Origin: DATGPD01 sp031423015
GTDB taxonomy: Bacteria; Planctomycetota; UBA1135; UBA2386
Direction: 5' to 3'
Assembly: GCA_031423015.1 (NCBI GenBank)
Contig: JANPER010000185.1
Span: 62,001-126,000 of the forward strand
Length of the DNA: 64,000 nt
Shown one piece after another: positions 42,906 through 52,431 of this stretch. The notes beneath the pieces are model-generated. The model saw nothing but the letters and a program-made list of their open reading frames with translations. It did no database searches and was not told the DNA's origin. Within the stretch, counting starts at the first letter, position 1. Each line of letters opens with the position of its first letter. The position numbers and the translations under genes are program-made.

Positions 42906-44942
42906 CTATGCCCGACCCTTCTCGGCCTCGTCGAGCAGGCGCTGCGCGCGCAACCACTCTGCGGTGTTCCACGCCTGGGCGAAGGTGCCGCCGGGGCGCT
43001 GCGGTGTATCGCCGTCGAACACCTCGGAGATGTGCTGCAGGCCGGTGCCATCGAGTTCTGCGGTCAACGGATCGAGCAGGGGCCGCAGCTCGGCGGCGAG
43101 CTTCTTGGTCGGGGCCTGCGCGCGCAGACTGGCCTCGATGAAGAACCCCAGCAGCCACGGCCAAACGGTGCCCTGGTGGTAGGCCGCGTCGCGCGCGAGC
43201 GGCCCGCCCTCGTAGCGGCGGACGTACGCCTTGTCCTTTGGCGCCAGCGTGCGCAGCCCTTTCTTGGTCAACAGCTCGGCGCGTGCCTTGTCGACGACGG
43301 CCTGGCGCTGCGCTTTGCTGAGCGGACTCTGCGCCAGCGCGGCGGCGATCACCATGTTCGGCCGCACGCTCAGGTCGACGCTGCCCTCGTTCACCACGTC
43401 GGCCAGATACCCGGCCTTGTCTTGCCAAAAGCGCGCGATGAACGCTTGCTTGTGACGCTTGGCCAGATCGCCGTAGCGCTTGGCGCGCTCCTTGTCTTTC
43501 TTGGCAAGCCACAGATCGGCCACGCCGACGAGTAGCGCGTACCACAGCGCGTTCAGCTCGACTGCGCAGCCGTGCCGCGGCGTCACCGGCCCGGCCGGCG
43601 TGCGCGCGTCCATCCAGGTCGGATTGAGGTCCGGGGCGCCGGCGTGCAGGAGGCCATCCTTGGTCAAGCCGATGCCGAGCCCCGCCGAACCGTCGGCGTA
43701 GCCATCGACGATCTGCGTCAGGGCCGGCAGGAACTCGCCGAGCAACTGCTCGCGCTTGCCGCCCGCCTCGGCCCACAAGAACACGGCGCGGCTGAACCAC
43801 AGCGCGGCGTCGACGGAGTCGTAGTGGCTCTGCTGCTGGGTCGCGCCGTAGATGTTGGGCAGCAGGCCGCGACGCAAGAACTTCACCGCGCCGCTCAGCA
43901 CCTCGGCGCAGGCGTCGAGTTGGCCGCGGGCCAGTGTGAGGCCGGGTAGCGCCACGAAGGTGTCGCGCCCCCACTCGCCAAACCACGGGAAGCCGGCGCA
44001 CACCGCCAGGCGCTGCCCCACGGTGCGATAGAGGAAGTCGTCGGCCGCCAGCGCGACGCGTTCGCGTGGCGTCGGCGCGGCGCTGAGGGTGGCGCGTCGC
44101 CGCTTCTCTTCGTCGGCGAAGGCGCGGCGCGGGTCGAGCACCGCCTCGTCGATGCTGGCGGCGATCACCACCGGCGCTCCCTCGCGCAGTGGCAGGCGCA
44201 ACCGGCACGGGCTCCAGTTGTCTTCGGCGCCGTCGTAACCGCGCGCGACGTCGACCGGATACTGCGCGCCTCGATACCACGTCGCGCCGCGCTCGACCTG
44301 CGCCGTGCCTGCGCTCCAGGTGAGCGTCACGGCGGGCAGCCCGGCGTAGGGTTGGACCTTCACGCCGTCGGTCAGCTTGTGCAGCGTGGCGTCGAGATCG
44401 GCGTTCTCGAAGGTCAACGCGTCGGCATCGCGGCACGCGAGCAGCGGGCGCACCCGCAACTCGACCCCCGCGCTGCCGCCGCCTACCAGCGAGTAGCGCA
44501 CCAACACGGCGTGCCGGCCGCGCAGCATCAGGATCTCGCGCCGCACCGTCAGGCCGCCGATCGCGTAGGTGAACACCGGGAACGGCGACTGCTCGAAGCC
44601 GGTCTGCAGGCGGTCGCCGCGCGGCGCCACGGTGCCCGGCCAACGGGCGCAACTGAACGCGTGCTCGCCGTCCTTGGTGGCCAACACCTCGTCGAAGCGG
44701 GTGACGAACACGTGGCGCTTGCCGCCGGCTTGTGCCGGCGCGACGAGCCAGCCGTGGTGGCGACGGGTTGGACAGGCGACGATGGTCGAGGCGGCATAGC
44801 CGCCACGGCCATCGGTCTCGATCCATTCACGGCTCGTCGCCGCGTCCAGATCGCTGAGATCGGCGGTGGTGAAGCGCAAGAGAGTAGGTGTCGGCTCGGT
44901 GCGGGCCTTACTGGGCGTTGGGGTTGGCGTCGGCGTTGGCAT
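42906..44942 (-). CDS. Amylo-alpha-1,6-glucosidase / glycogen debranching enzyme
   Basis: From ATG 44942 the protein has 678 residues. The N-terminal part (REWIETDGRGGYAASTIVAC, the GDE N-terminal domain) is followed by an (alpha/alpha)6 barrel of the amylo-alpha-1,6-glucosidase family with the signature FPWFGEWGRDTFVALPGLTL, then VDAALWFSRAVFLW and YHQGTVWPWLLGFFIE. An unusual proline-threonine repeat opens the protein (PTPTPTPTPS). It hydrolyses the alpha-1,6 branch points of glycogen. It stops 10 bp before the GH57 start and leads the minus-strand operon GDE-GH57-synthase/phosphorylase, divergent from glgC. Confidence 0.85.
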   Translation of the reverse strand: MPTPTPTPTPSKARTEPTPTLLRFTTADLSDLDAATSREWIETDGRGGYAASTIVACPTRRHHGWLVAPAQAGGKRHVFVTRFDEVLATKDGEHAFSCARWPGTVAPRGDRLQTGFEQSPFPVFTYAIGGLTVRREILMLRGRHAVLVRYSLVGGGSAGVELRVRPLLACRDADALTFENADLDATLHKLTDGVKVQPYAGLPAVTLTWSAGTAQVERGATWYRGAQYPVDVARGYDGAEDNWSPCRLRLPLREGAPVVIAASIDEAVLDPRRAFADEEKRRRATLSAAPTPRERVALAADDFLYRTVGQRLAVCAGFPWFGEWGRDTFVALPGLTLARGQLDACAEVLSGAVKFLRRGLLPNIYGATQQQSHYDSVDAALWFSRAVFLWAEAGGKREQLLGEFLPALTQIVDGYADGSAGLGIGLTKDGLLHAGAPDLNPTWMDARTPAGPVTPRHGCAVELNALWYALLVGVADLWLAKKDKERAKRYGDLAKRHKQAFIARFWQDKAGYLADVVNEGSVDLSVRPNMVIAAALAQSPLSKAQRQAVVDKARAELLTKKGLRTLAPKDKAYVRRYEGGPLARDAAYHQGTVWPWLLGFFIEASLRAQAPTKKLAAELRPLLDPLTAELDGTGLQHISEVFDGDTPQRPGGTFAQAWNTAEWLRAQRLLDEAEKGRA

Positions 44943-45114
44943 GGGGGGACTCAGGCTCGGTCGGGTTGCAAGCCTACGCGCGCGGGAGCGCGCGGCCAAC
45001 GAGCAGCGCCGTGAATCGCCTGCCGCAACGAACACTGAGCAAGCACGTGAAACCACCGCGCACCGCGGCGTCGGCTCGCTATCCTCCGCCCCACCTCGTG
45101 CGCCACGCGCCCTC

Positions 45115-46356
45115 ATGCTGACCCGCGACCTGCAGCAGACTCTCGTCTTCATCCTTGCTGGCGGCCAAGGCGAACGCCTGCAACCGCTCACCAAGACGCG
45201 CGCCAAGCCGGCGGTGCCGTTCGGCGGCTGCTACCGCATCATCGACTTCACGCTCAGCAACTGCATCCACTCGGGCCTGCGCCGGATCTACGTGCTGACG
45301 CAGTACCAGGCGCGCTCGCTCGAGGAGCACCTGCGCTTTGGCTGGAACTTCCTGCCGCGCCGGCTCGAGCAGTTCATCATCTCGCGCCCGCCGCATTACC
45401 ACCCCACCCAGCGTTGGTATCGCGGCACCGCCGACGCGATCTACCAGAACATCGACGAGATCGAGCACGCGCGCGCCGAGAGCGTGATGATTCTGTCGGG
45501 CGACCACATCTACAAGATGAACTACGGGCACATGGTGCTCGAGCATCTGATGAACGACGCAGCGATCACCATCGGTGCGGTGCCGGTGCCGGTGGAGGAC
45601 AGCCGACGCTTCGGCATCCTCGAGTGCGACGACCGCGGCCGCGTGCAATCGTTCACCGAGAAGCCGGCGCGAGGCAAGGAGATGCCCGACAAGAAGGGCT
45701 GGTGCCTCGGCTCGATGGGCATCTACGTGTTCAAGACGCAGGAGCTGGTGAAGCGTCTGCGCGCCAACGCCGAACTCGGCGACAAGACCAGCCACGACTT
45801 CGGCAAGGACATCATCCCCAGGATGATCGGCGACGTGCACGTGCAGGCGCACCGCTTCGTCGACAACGAGGGTGACGACGCGCCGTACTGGCGCGACGTG
45901 GGCACCATCGACGCCTACTTCGACGCCAATATGGAGCTGTGCGGCGCGGCGCCGGAGATCAACCTGTACGACCGCGATTGGCCGACCTACACGCTCTGGC
46001 ACAACGACCCGCCGGGCAAGATCTCGTCCGGCGAGACGACCGGCGCGGCCGCCGAAGTGCTCGACTCGATGCTGTGCCCCGGCACCATGGTGTCGGGCGC
46101 CAAATTGCGGCGCTCGATCCTGTCGAACCTGGTGCACGTCGGCGAGGGCTCGGAGCTGGAGGAGTCGCTGGTGTTCCGCGGCACCCACATCGGCCGCAAC
46201 TGCAAACTCAAGCGCACCATCGTCGACAAGTGGACGCACGTGCCCGACGGCACGGTGCTCGGTCACGACCTGGCGAAGGATCGCCAGCGCTTCACGGTGA
46301 CCGAGTCGGGCATCGTGGTGGTGCCGCGCGCGTATCCGTTCGACGGCAGCAAGTGA
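45115..46356 (+). CDS. glgC: Glucose-1-phosphate adenylyltransferase
   Basis: From ATG 45115 this is a 413-residue nucleotidyltransferase: FILAGGQGERLQPLTKTRAK (nucleotide-binding motif), PAVPFGGCYRIIDFTLSNC, RWYRGTADAIYQN, SGDHIYKMNY, and the C-terminal left-handed beta helix (LVHVGEGSELEESLVFRGTH). It makes ADP-glucose from glucose-1-phosphate and ATP, the committed step of bacterial glycogen synthesis. It is divergent from the debranching operon. A -10-like TATCCT lies at 45080-45085. A longer upstream frame exists but has no family sequence. The stop overlaps a truncated exported-protein frame by GTGA. Confidence 0.9.
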   Translation: MLTRDLQQTLVFILAGGQGERLQPLTKTRAKPAVPFGGCYRIIDFTLSNCIHSGLRRIYVLTQYQARSLEEHLRFGWNFLPRRLEQFIISRPPHYHPTQRWYRGTADAIYQNIDEIEHARAESVMILSGDHIYKMNYGHMVLEHLMNDAAITIGAVPVPVEDSRRFGILECDDRGRVQSFTEKPARGKEMPDKKGWCLGSMGIYVFKTQELVKRLRANAELGDKTSHDFGKDIIPRMIGDVHVQAHRFVDNEGDDAPYWRDVGTIDAYFDANMELCGAAPEINLYDRDWPTYTLWHNDPPGKISSGETTGAAAEVLDSMLCPGTMVSGAKLRRSILSNLVHVGEGSELEESLVFRGTHIGRNCKLKRTIVDKWTHVPDGTVLGHDLAKDRQRFTVTESGIVVVPRAYPFDGSK

Positions 46357-47036
46357 CGCGCGAATCGAACTGGACCGCACCCCAGCTCGTGTACCAGAGC
46401 GCGTCCACGATCGCGTGGAAAGGCTCGGACTGGACGACGCTCGTGCTGGACCGTCCCGTGCCTCTCGATGGCCAAAGCGGTCTCGTCATCGAGGTGCAGA
46501 AGGAATTGGCGCCGGCGTCGGCCAGCGGTTTTCTGGCGACGATGTCGACGGGCACGATGTTCTCGTTGCCGAACGGCCTCCCCGATGCCATCTGGGCCAC
46601 TGGCCCTTTGGGCTCTGGCGCCTCGATGGCGCCTCGGGCCGATGCGGTGGGCAGACCCATTCAGATGCGTCTGCTCGTCGATACCCCCACGATCACCCTG
46701 CGCAGCGATCCCGTCACGGGTCGCACGTTCGAGCCCGGCAGCGCCGTCGAGGTCGCGGCGTACGGACAACCAGGGTCGTGCTACTGCGCCATCATCGATG
46801 TCGCCTTCCAGACGCCCTACGTGCTCGCGGGCGTTCTCGGCTTCGGACGCGTGCATGCTCTCGCGGAGTTTCCGTTGCGCGACGTGCCCGCAAGCGGGCG
46901 CGACGTGTTCTCGTTCCAGCTGCCGAACAACCCTGACCTCGCCGGCTCTTGGTTCATGCTGCAGGCAGGGTTCGCACTGCCGGGCGCCCCGGCCGCGTGG
47001 AGCAACGCGACCGCGTTCCGGGTCTCGACCATGTAG
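46353..47036 (+). pseudogene. N-terminally truncated exported-type protein abutting glgC
   Basis: A frame from GTG 46353 (overlapping the glgC stop) gives 227 residues with no signal peptide. The sequence is the centre and C-terminal part of an exported family: WTAPQLVYQSASTIAWKGSD, TTLVLDRPVPLDGQSGLVIE (compare the gene at 26494), and a shared-module end GSWFMLQAGFALPGAP to NATAFRVSTM. The missing N-terminus and the fit against the glgC stop suggest a decayed gene fused there by deletion. Translational coupling to glgC could still express it, but without export. The alternative is a cytoplasmic protein with the same fold. Confidence 0.5.
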
Positions 47037-47126
47037 GCGTCGGTTCGAGGCCCACATGCTCCTCTGTGTTCATCTCTGTGCTCTCGTGGTTCTTCTCTGG
47101 TCTGAGTGTTCACCGGCTACCGCCGT

Positions 47127-47591
47127 TCAGCAGACGACGAAACGGTTGTTTCTATTGAGGCGAAGCCTCGCTACCCCTTTGCGGACAGGCGACCGCGAAT
47201 CAACGCTGCGAACCTGTCGAGGTCGCCCAGACTCGTCTCTACGATCCGAACCCACGATCTTGGGGTCGACGACCTCGTAGCCATGCACCAGGATGTTGCG
47301 GAAGCTGACCATCCGAACGAGGCCGTCGACCAAGTCGAGTGGCAGCCAACCGTGGCGTTGCAACAGCTCGAACATGTCGCGGTTGCGCCGCGGCTCGCCA
47401 AGCTGCTCGTCAGAGACGATGTGCGAGGCAACGTCCATTGCGGCCTGGACGGTGACTTGGAGGGAACGCTCGACGAAACCTGAGTGCTCGACGTCGGTCT
47501 CGATCTTCTCCGGCCGCACACGCGTGCGAAGCTCGCGTAGGCGCGACTCGAGGAAGGCGAGCTTTTTGATCACGAGCTCGCGATCGGTCAC
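47127..47591 (-). CDS. hepT: HepT-family toxin RNase/AMPylation target (DUF86), probable frameshift near the C-terminus
   Basis: The 154-residue frame contains the HepT core with the Rx4-6H-x-Y motif FRNILVHGYEVVD (Arg98, His103, Tyr105), the catalytic RNase residues. The start ATG overlaps the stop of mntA (ATGA), as in known MntA-HepT modules. After VVDPKIV the frame continues as low-quality sequence. The neighbouring frame there reads RIVETSLGDLDRFAALIRGR and stops, which is the expected family C-terminus. A one- or two-base indel near 47250 is therefore likely. The motif residues precede it, so the catalytic core may remain, but the dimer interface could be lost. A sequencing error is possible. 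Confidence 0.7.
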   Translation of the reverse strand: MTDRELVIKKLAFLESRLRELRTRVRPEKIETDVEHSGFVERSLQVTVQAAMDVASHIVSDEQLGEPRRNRDMFELLQRHGWLPLDLVDGLVRMVSFRNILVHGYEVVDPKIVGSDRRDESGRPRQVRSVDSRSPVRKGVARLRLNRNNRFVVC

Positions 47592-47995
47592 GGCTCGTCT
47601 CCCCCAAGGCCCCGGTACCGGCGCAACACGGGCACCATGTCGAAGTACTCGTTGCGCGAATGCACCTCGAACGCGATGCGTGTCGCGCGATCGCGATCGA
47701 GCGCGAGCACGCCGTCGCGCAGCACGCGGTGAGCCAGATCGGGCGCCGCGTCGTTCATGACCACGACATCGACATCGTGGTCGAGGTAGCGCTCCAGCGC
47801 TGCGGCCAGGTCGAGGCTCAGCATGAGGGAATCGTACGAATCGAGGGACCTTGCCAGCAACACCGCGACGTCGACATCACTGTCGGCGCGCGCGTCGCCA
47901 CGGGCCTGGCTGCCGAACAACCATGCGGCGACCACCGGTGCGGGATGGGCAGCGAAGAAGGCAGCCAGTTGGTCGATCAACGCGGGACGTTCCAC
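47588..47995 (-). CDS. mntA: MntA-type nucleotidyltransferase antitoxin
   Basis: From the GTG at 47995 the product has 135 residues, usual for MntA. The MNT-fold nucleotidyltransferase signature GSQARGDARADSDVDVAV lies at about 28-45 (Gly28, Ser29, Asp40, Asp42). MntA adds AMP to the tyrosine of HepT and so blocks its RNase activity. It precedes hepT and overlaps it by ATGA, the order of type VII toxin-antitoxin pairs. An ATG 96 bp upstream is possible but gives an atypical N-terminus. Confidence 0.8.
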   Translation of the reverse strand: MERPALIDQLAAFFAAHPAPVVAAWLFGSQARGDARADSDVDVAVLLARSLDSYDSLMLSLDLAAALERYLDHDVDVVVMNDAAPDLAHRVLRDGVLALDRDRATRIAFEVHSRNEYFDMVPVLRRYRGLGGDEP

Positions 47996-48103
47996 GGTTC
48001 GCGGAGCATACCGAGGAGGTGGCGACAGATCAGTCCGCCGCCCGCTCTTCTGGTCGCCCTGCGCCGACATGCAACCGTGGTTGCTGCCCAAGACCGCGTA
48101 GGC

Positions 48104-49288
48104 TCACGGCTGGAGCGTGATCGTCAGCGCGTTCGAAGCCGCGAAGCCGTTGCGCGTGCAGCGATCGAACAGCGCGTATTGACTGAACAGTTGCAGGCCG
48201 CGCAGCGCCATCTCGCTCGGGATGGGCAAGGTCGTGCGGCTCGCACCCTGCGCGTCGGTGAGCATCGGGATCCACACCGTGCCGACCGAGAACGGATCGA
48301 CCCACAGGGCGAAGCCCAGCACGTCGAGCGGCGTGCTCAAGCGCGCGGTGGCCAGCGCCAAGCGACCCACCGTGATCGGGTGCGCATTCTCGCAGGTGAT
48401 GGTGAAGCCAAGGTTCCCCAGCGCCGGCACGCCGACGCTGCCGATCGCGCTCGGACCAAAGCACCCTGGCGTCGCCACGCCGTAGGGCGCGACCCCGGGC
48501 GTCGGCTTGATGCTCATGCCGACGATCGTCTCGGTGGTGCCGAGCACGGCGAGGAAGCGCGCCGCGCCGGTCGTCAGGTCGATGCTGAACAGGGCCGGCG
48601 CCGAGCTGCCTGGCGTGGTGAGCACCGCGAAGGCCGCGCCATTCGAGCCGGCGATGTCGAAGCCGGCTGCACCGGTGATGTTGACGCCGAGCGGACCGAC
48701 GGTGTTGAGCACGCCGCTGTTCGGTGGGTTCTGCAACACCAGCGTGTCGAGGTTGCTGTCGATGTCGAACAGCTGCGTCGTGGTGGCGCCGCCGAAGTTG
48801 TTCGTGTAGGCGCTGGCAACGATGTTGGGATTCACCGCGGCGAACGGATCGGCAGGGGCGTAGTTCAGCGTGGCGTCGGCAGCGGCGACCACGCCGGTGC
48901 CCGGGTGCAGCCGTAGGTTCTGATCGGCATCGCTGGTCACCCGGATGCGATCGACCGTCGGGTTGAAGTCGAAGCCAAACGCGCCGCCATTCAGCAGCGG
49001 CGAAAACACGCCCGCCACCGCCGTGGCGACGCCCGTGGCCGCCTCGATGCGAAACACGCGGCTGCTGTCGCCGAGCCCAAACAGCTCGCCGGTGGCCGGC
49101 CGATAGTCGATGCCGACCAGCGTCTCGCCGCTGCCGAGGCCGGTGAGCCCTACGCTGCTGACGATCGTGCCCGGCGTGCCCACGCGCACGGTGAGCAATT
49201 GGCCCGACGCGGTCGCCAGCACGAGTTCTTGCGCGGCCGCGGTCGTGGCCAAGGAGGACAGGAGGAGAAGCGGGAGGGAGTTCTTCAT
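48104..49288 (-). CDS. Exported DUF4394 beta-propeller protein
   Basis: From ATG 49288 this is a 394-residue protein with signal peptide (LPLLLLSSLATTAAAQ). A DUF4394 propeller follows (GETLVGIDYRPATGELFGLG, FGFDFNPTVDRIRVTSDADQ, GFDIAGSNGAAFAVL). The C-terminal 120 residues are the shared exported module (ATPGCFGPSAIGSVGVPALG to SNALTITLQP). DUF4394 proteins are secreted and their role is unknown. The gene is downstream of a good TTGACA/TACCTG promoter and is the last gene before mntA on this strand. Confidence 0.8.
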   Translation of the reverse strand: MKNSLPLLLLSSLATTAAAQELVLATASGQLLTVRVGTPGTIVSSVGLTGLGSGETLVGIDYRPATGELFGLGDSSRVFRIEAATGVATAVAGVFSPLLNGGAFGFDFNPTVDRIRVTSDADQNLRLHPGTGVVAAADATLNYAPADPFAAVNPNIVASAYTNNFGGATTTQLFDIDSNLDTLVLQNPPNSGVLNTVGPLGVNITGAAGFDIAGSNGAAFAVLTTPGSSAPALFSIDLTTGAARFLAVLGTTETIVGMSIKPTPGVAPYGVATPGCFGPSAIGSVGVPALGNLGFTITCENAHPITVGRLALATARLSTPLDVLGFALWVDPFSVGTVWIPMLTDAQGASRTTLPIPSEMALRGLQLFSQYALFDRCTRNGFAASNALTITLQP

Positions 49289-49317
49289 GACGTCGCTTGG
49301 GATGTGTCTCTCGACGT

Positions 49318-49345
49318 CAGGTAGCCAGGCGGGCGGACATGTCAA
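49318..49345 (-). promoter_or_regulatory. Promoter of the DUF4394 gene
   Basis: On the minus strand a consensus TTGACA (49345-49340) is followed after 16 bp by TACCTG (49323-49318). A start near 49311 would give a 23-nt leader to the ATG at 49288. Confidence 0.5.
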
Positions 49346-49595
49346 TGCGTCGCGCGAATCACCGATCGCGGTGGCGTACCCCGGCTCCGCCCCAGCTCCG
49401 CCCCCCGGACGAAGGCCCCGCCCGTCCGCCCGCGCTAAGCCTCTGCCGCCCTCGAAAATTGTACCGCCCTCCATCCCTGAGGACGCTCACGGTCCAGTCG
49501 CACACCCCGGCCCCCGAGCGCGAACTCCGGGATTCGCCGTCTTTGCCGCCGCTTCGCGGCAGCAAAGACACCGACTCCGTGCCCGATACCAAAGA
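49346..49595. other. Spacer between the DUF4394 promoter and tRNA-fMet terminator, no gene seen
   Basis: From 49289 to 49595 no frame has coding character. It holds the promoter at 49318-49345 and low-complexity cytosine-rich sequence. I see nothing else in it. Confidence 0.5.
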
Positions 49596-49633
49596 AACGA
49601 GGGCCCAGCGCCTCTCGGCGCTGGGCCCTCGTT
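49596..49633 (-). terminator. Strong terminator of the initiator tRNA gene
   Basis: A perfect 17-bp stem (49596-49612 with 49617-49633) closes a TCTC loop. On the minus strand it lies 4 nt past the tRNA 3' end and is followed by TTTCTTT, a typical Rho-independent layout. Confidence 0.9.
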
Positions 49634-49636
49634 GAT

Positions 49637-49713
<77 letters not shown>

Positions 49714-49794
49714 TTGGGTGAGGGACGGAAGATAGCATCGCGCGCGGCCAGGGCAAGAACGCGTCGAACACTTTCTGGCCGCCCGCCCCCACCG

Positions 49795-52431
49795 TCACAA
49801 CTTGCCGGACAAGCGCTGCTTCACTTGCTCGAACTCGGCGCGCAGGTCGGCCGCCGTCTCGGGTCCGAACAGCGCCTCGCGTTCCAGGAGCTTGGCCAGC
49901 AAGGCCGGCCGCGTGTTGGGCTCGGCTTGACCTTCAGCGTCGAGCCGGCGCAGGAAACGTCGAGGGAACATGGGGTCGGACTCGGCGGTCTGCCGGTGCG
50001 CGCGCTCGAACCAGGCGGCCGCGTCCTTGGCGCGGCCGGCACGCGCCAGCGCGACGCCGATGTCTTCGGCCAGGGCCGCGACCAGCGCCGGATCGAGCGC
50101 CGCCAACTCACTGCCCGCCACGCGGATCGCCGCGTCGACATCCTTCAGCCCGAGGTGCGCGCGGGCGTGGAGCGCGCGCACGCGGTCGAGATCGACCGGC
50201 GCCAGCTTGACGTCCTTCGCCTCCAGCGTGGCGCGCTGCACCGCGTCGTCCCAGCGCTCGCTGGCCACCAGCGCCTCCAGCCGGAGCACCCGCCAGGCCA
50301 GGAGATCGGTCGGCGTCCGACGCCCATCGAAGGCCTGCAGCGCATCCAACACGTCGCCCGCCTCACGCCGCGTGAGCGGCTCGCTGCGCGGCCGCAGCAG
50401 GGCAGTCTGCAGCACCGTGGTCAACGCGCGGCGGACCACTTCGTCGTGCACGCCCTCGCGGCCGACGATCTGCTGCGGTCGCTGGCGCTCGATCACGTTG
50501 CGCACCTCGCGGCGTTCACCGAGTTCAATCAGCGTCTCCGCCGCCCGCACCCACTTCATGGTGTCGAGTCCTTGGGTCGCGGCGAGGCCAGCCAAGGAAC
50601 TCACCAGGATCTGGCGCCGCGCGCCGTTGTGCCCGGCTTGCGTCAGTTCGGCCAGCGCGCTGCACAGGCGCGAGATCACCGGCTCGAGGTCTGGCCGCTC
50701 TGGGTCGACTTGGCGCTCGATGCACGTCACCAGCGCCCGCAACACGCCTTCGTCGGTTTCCTGTGCCAACCGCGCACCCGCCCCACTGAGCACCTCGTTG
50801 CGCCACGTGTCAACCGCCTCGCGATGCTGGGGCAGCGTTTGCAACAGTTGCGCCGCCTTGAGCCGCATGCGCTTCTCTGGGTCATCGAGCAAAGACAGCA
50901 GCGTCGTCAAGCAGGTGGTCGCGGCCCCCACGTCGGCGACGGCGTGCGGTTGCAGCATCAATGCGGCGCGCTCGCGGATGAACGGCACCTGGTTGCGATT
51001 CTTGGTGACGGCAACCAGCGCGGCGAACACTTGTCCCAGCAACTTGCCCTGCGCGCCCTTGTGCTCCAACACCGACAACGCGGCGTCGCGCACCGGTTCG
51101 GGCATGGCGTCGTCGCGCAGCACGCCATCGACCAATTCCAACCAGGCCGGGAAGGTCACCGCGTCGGTGTCCGGCGGCGCGGCTCGGTCGGGCGCCGACA
51201 ACGCCGCGAGCACGGCACTGAGCACCATCAGATCCCCGTTCGCCCGCGCCTGTCGACCCGCGCGCACGAGCAGCTGGGTCGCCACGTTGCTCGGAAAGCG
51301 CGCGTAGCCGAGCGCCGCCGCCCGACGAACCAGCGGACTCGCGTGCTCCAGTCCGTCGCGCAGCAGCGTGGCAACCTCGTCGGACTTCTCGTCACCCTGA
51401 ACGACCATGTAGGCGCTCACCTCGACGAGCACCGCCCGCATCTCGACCGCGGGTGAGCCATCGCTCATCTGCCGCAGGAGCTTGTGCAAGAACGCCACGC
51501 GGTCGGCGGCTACGCCACCCGACCGAGGCCCGCGCGCCAACACGTCGCGCAGGCGCTCCAGACACACCCGCATGCTGCCGGCGGGCTCATCGGCCAACGC
51601 GCGCTCGGCGATGCGCGCCCAAGCCACGTCGTCGCGCGCGGCCAGCGCTTCCACCAACTCCACCAGCACCTCGGTGGTGCGTTGCTCTACCCGCCGCAGC
51701 GCCGCGCTGCGCGCCGCGCGGGTGCGGTGCGCCGCCTCCTCGGCGAGCAGCAGATACGAGCGCTCGCGGTTCGCTTCCCACCACTCCTCGAACTGCGCCT
51801 TGCTGGTGAACGCCTCGACGAAGGTGAGATGCGCCATGGCCTCGCGCGCCGTGTCGCTCGCCTCGGCGACCTCGAGCCATGTCGCCACCAACGGCGCCAA
51901 GCCGAGGTCGCGACTGTCGCCCGCGAGCAGCAGCGCCCCGCGCCGCAACGCGAGGTCGTCGGTCTGCAACAGCAACTCGAGCGCGCGGCGACGATCCGCA
52001 GGGCTGAGGGCCGCGACGCACTGCCGCGCCTCCTCGCGCAGTTGCTGCGCGTCGGTGCTGGCGTCATCGACGCTGACAAACAGCGCGGCCAGCGCCGGCA
52101 CGTAGCTGCGCCCCACCGCCTTGTCGCGCTCGGCGTGTCCGAACACTGGATCCTGCGAGTTGCTGAGCTTGCGGCGCAACTGCGACAAGATGTCGAGAGC
52201 GACTCCATCGGCGCCCGGGCCCTGCCGCACGAACTCCTGCAGCACGGCGTGCGCCGCGGGGTCTTTGCGCGTCAGCAGGGCTTCGATCGCCGCCTCGCGC
52301 GCGAGCCGCGCTTCCGGCCCCGGCTGCCGCAGTGTTTGGCGCAGCCCGTCGATGTCCGGTAGCGGCTGACCACGTGCCACGGACGCAGTGATGAAGCCAG
52401 CGCACAAAAGCCAAGCGATGATGACTCGCAT
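49795..52431 (-). CDS. Large exported HEAT/TPR-repeat protein
   Basis: This 878-residue protein has a signal peptide (VIIAWLLCAGFITASVARGQ) and long helical repeats: DAQQLREEARQCVAALSPAD, PLVRRAAALGYARFPSN, EKRMRLKAAQLLQTLPQH and, near the end, TPR-like helices (LHARAHLGLKDVDAAIRVAG, AGRAKDAAAWFERAHRQ). About 18 HEAT units are visible by eye. Exported HEAT solenoids are common in planctomycetes, and their ligands are mostly unknown. It is monocistronic, divergent in orientation from nothing close, and lies 80 bp from tRNA-fMet on the same strand. Confidence 0.75.
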   Translation of the reverse strand: MRVIIAWLLCAGFITASVARGQPLPDIDGLRQTLRQPGPEARLAREAAIEALLTRKDPAAHAVLQEFVRQGPGADGVALDILSQLRRKLSNSQDPVFGHAERDKAVGRSYVPALAALFVSVDDASTDAQQLREEARQCVAALSPADRRRALELLLQTDDLALRRGALLLAGDSRDLGLAPLVATWLEVAEASDTAREAMAHLTFVEAFTSKAQFEEWWEANRERSYLLLAEEAAHRTRAARSAALRRVEQRTTEVLVELVEALAARDDVAWARIAERALADEPAGSMRVCLERLRDVLARGPRSGGVAADRVAFLHKLLRQMSDGSPAVEMRAVLVEVSAYMVVQGDEKSDEVATLLRDGLEHASPLVRRAAALGYARFPSNVATQLLVRAGRQARANGDLMVLSAVLAALSAPDRAAPPDTDAVTFPAWLELVDGVLRDDAMPEPVRDAALSVLEHKGAQGKLLGQVFAALVAVTKNRNQVPFIRERAALMLQPHAVADVGAATTCLTTLLSLLDDPEKRMRLKAAQLLQTLPQHREAVDTWRNEVLSGAGARLAQETDEGVLRALVTCIERQVDPERPDLEPVISRLCSALAELTQAGHNGARRQILVSSLAGLAATQGLDTMKWVRAAETLIELGERREVRNVIERQRPQQIVGREGVHDEVVRRALTTVLQTALLRPRSEPLTRREAGDVLDALQAFDGRRTPTDLLAWRVLRLEALVASERWDDAVQRATLEAKDVKLAPVDLDRVRALHARAHLGLKDVDAAIRVAGSELAALDPALVAALAEDIGVALARAGRAKDAAAWFERAHRQTAESDPMFPRRFLRRLDAEGQAEPNTRPALLAKLLEREALFGPETAADLRAEFEQVKQRLSGKL

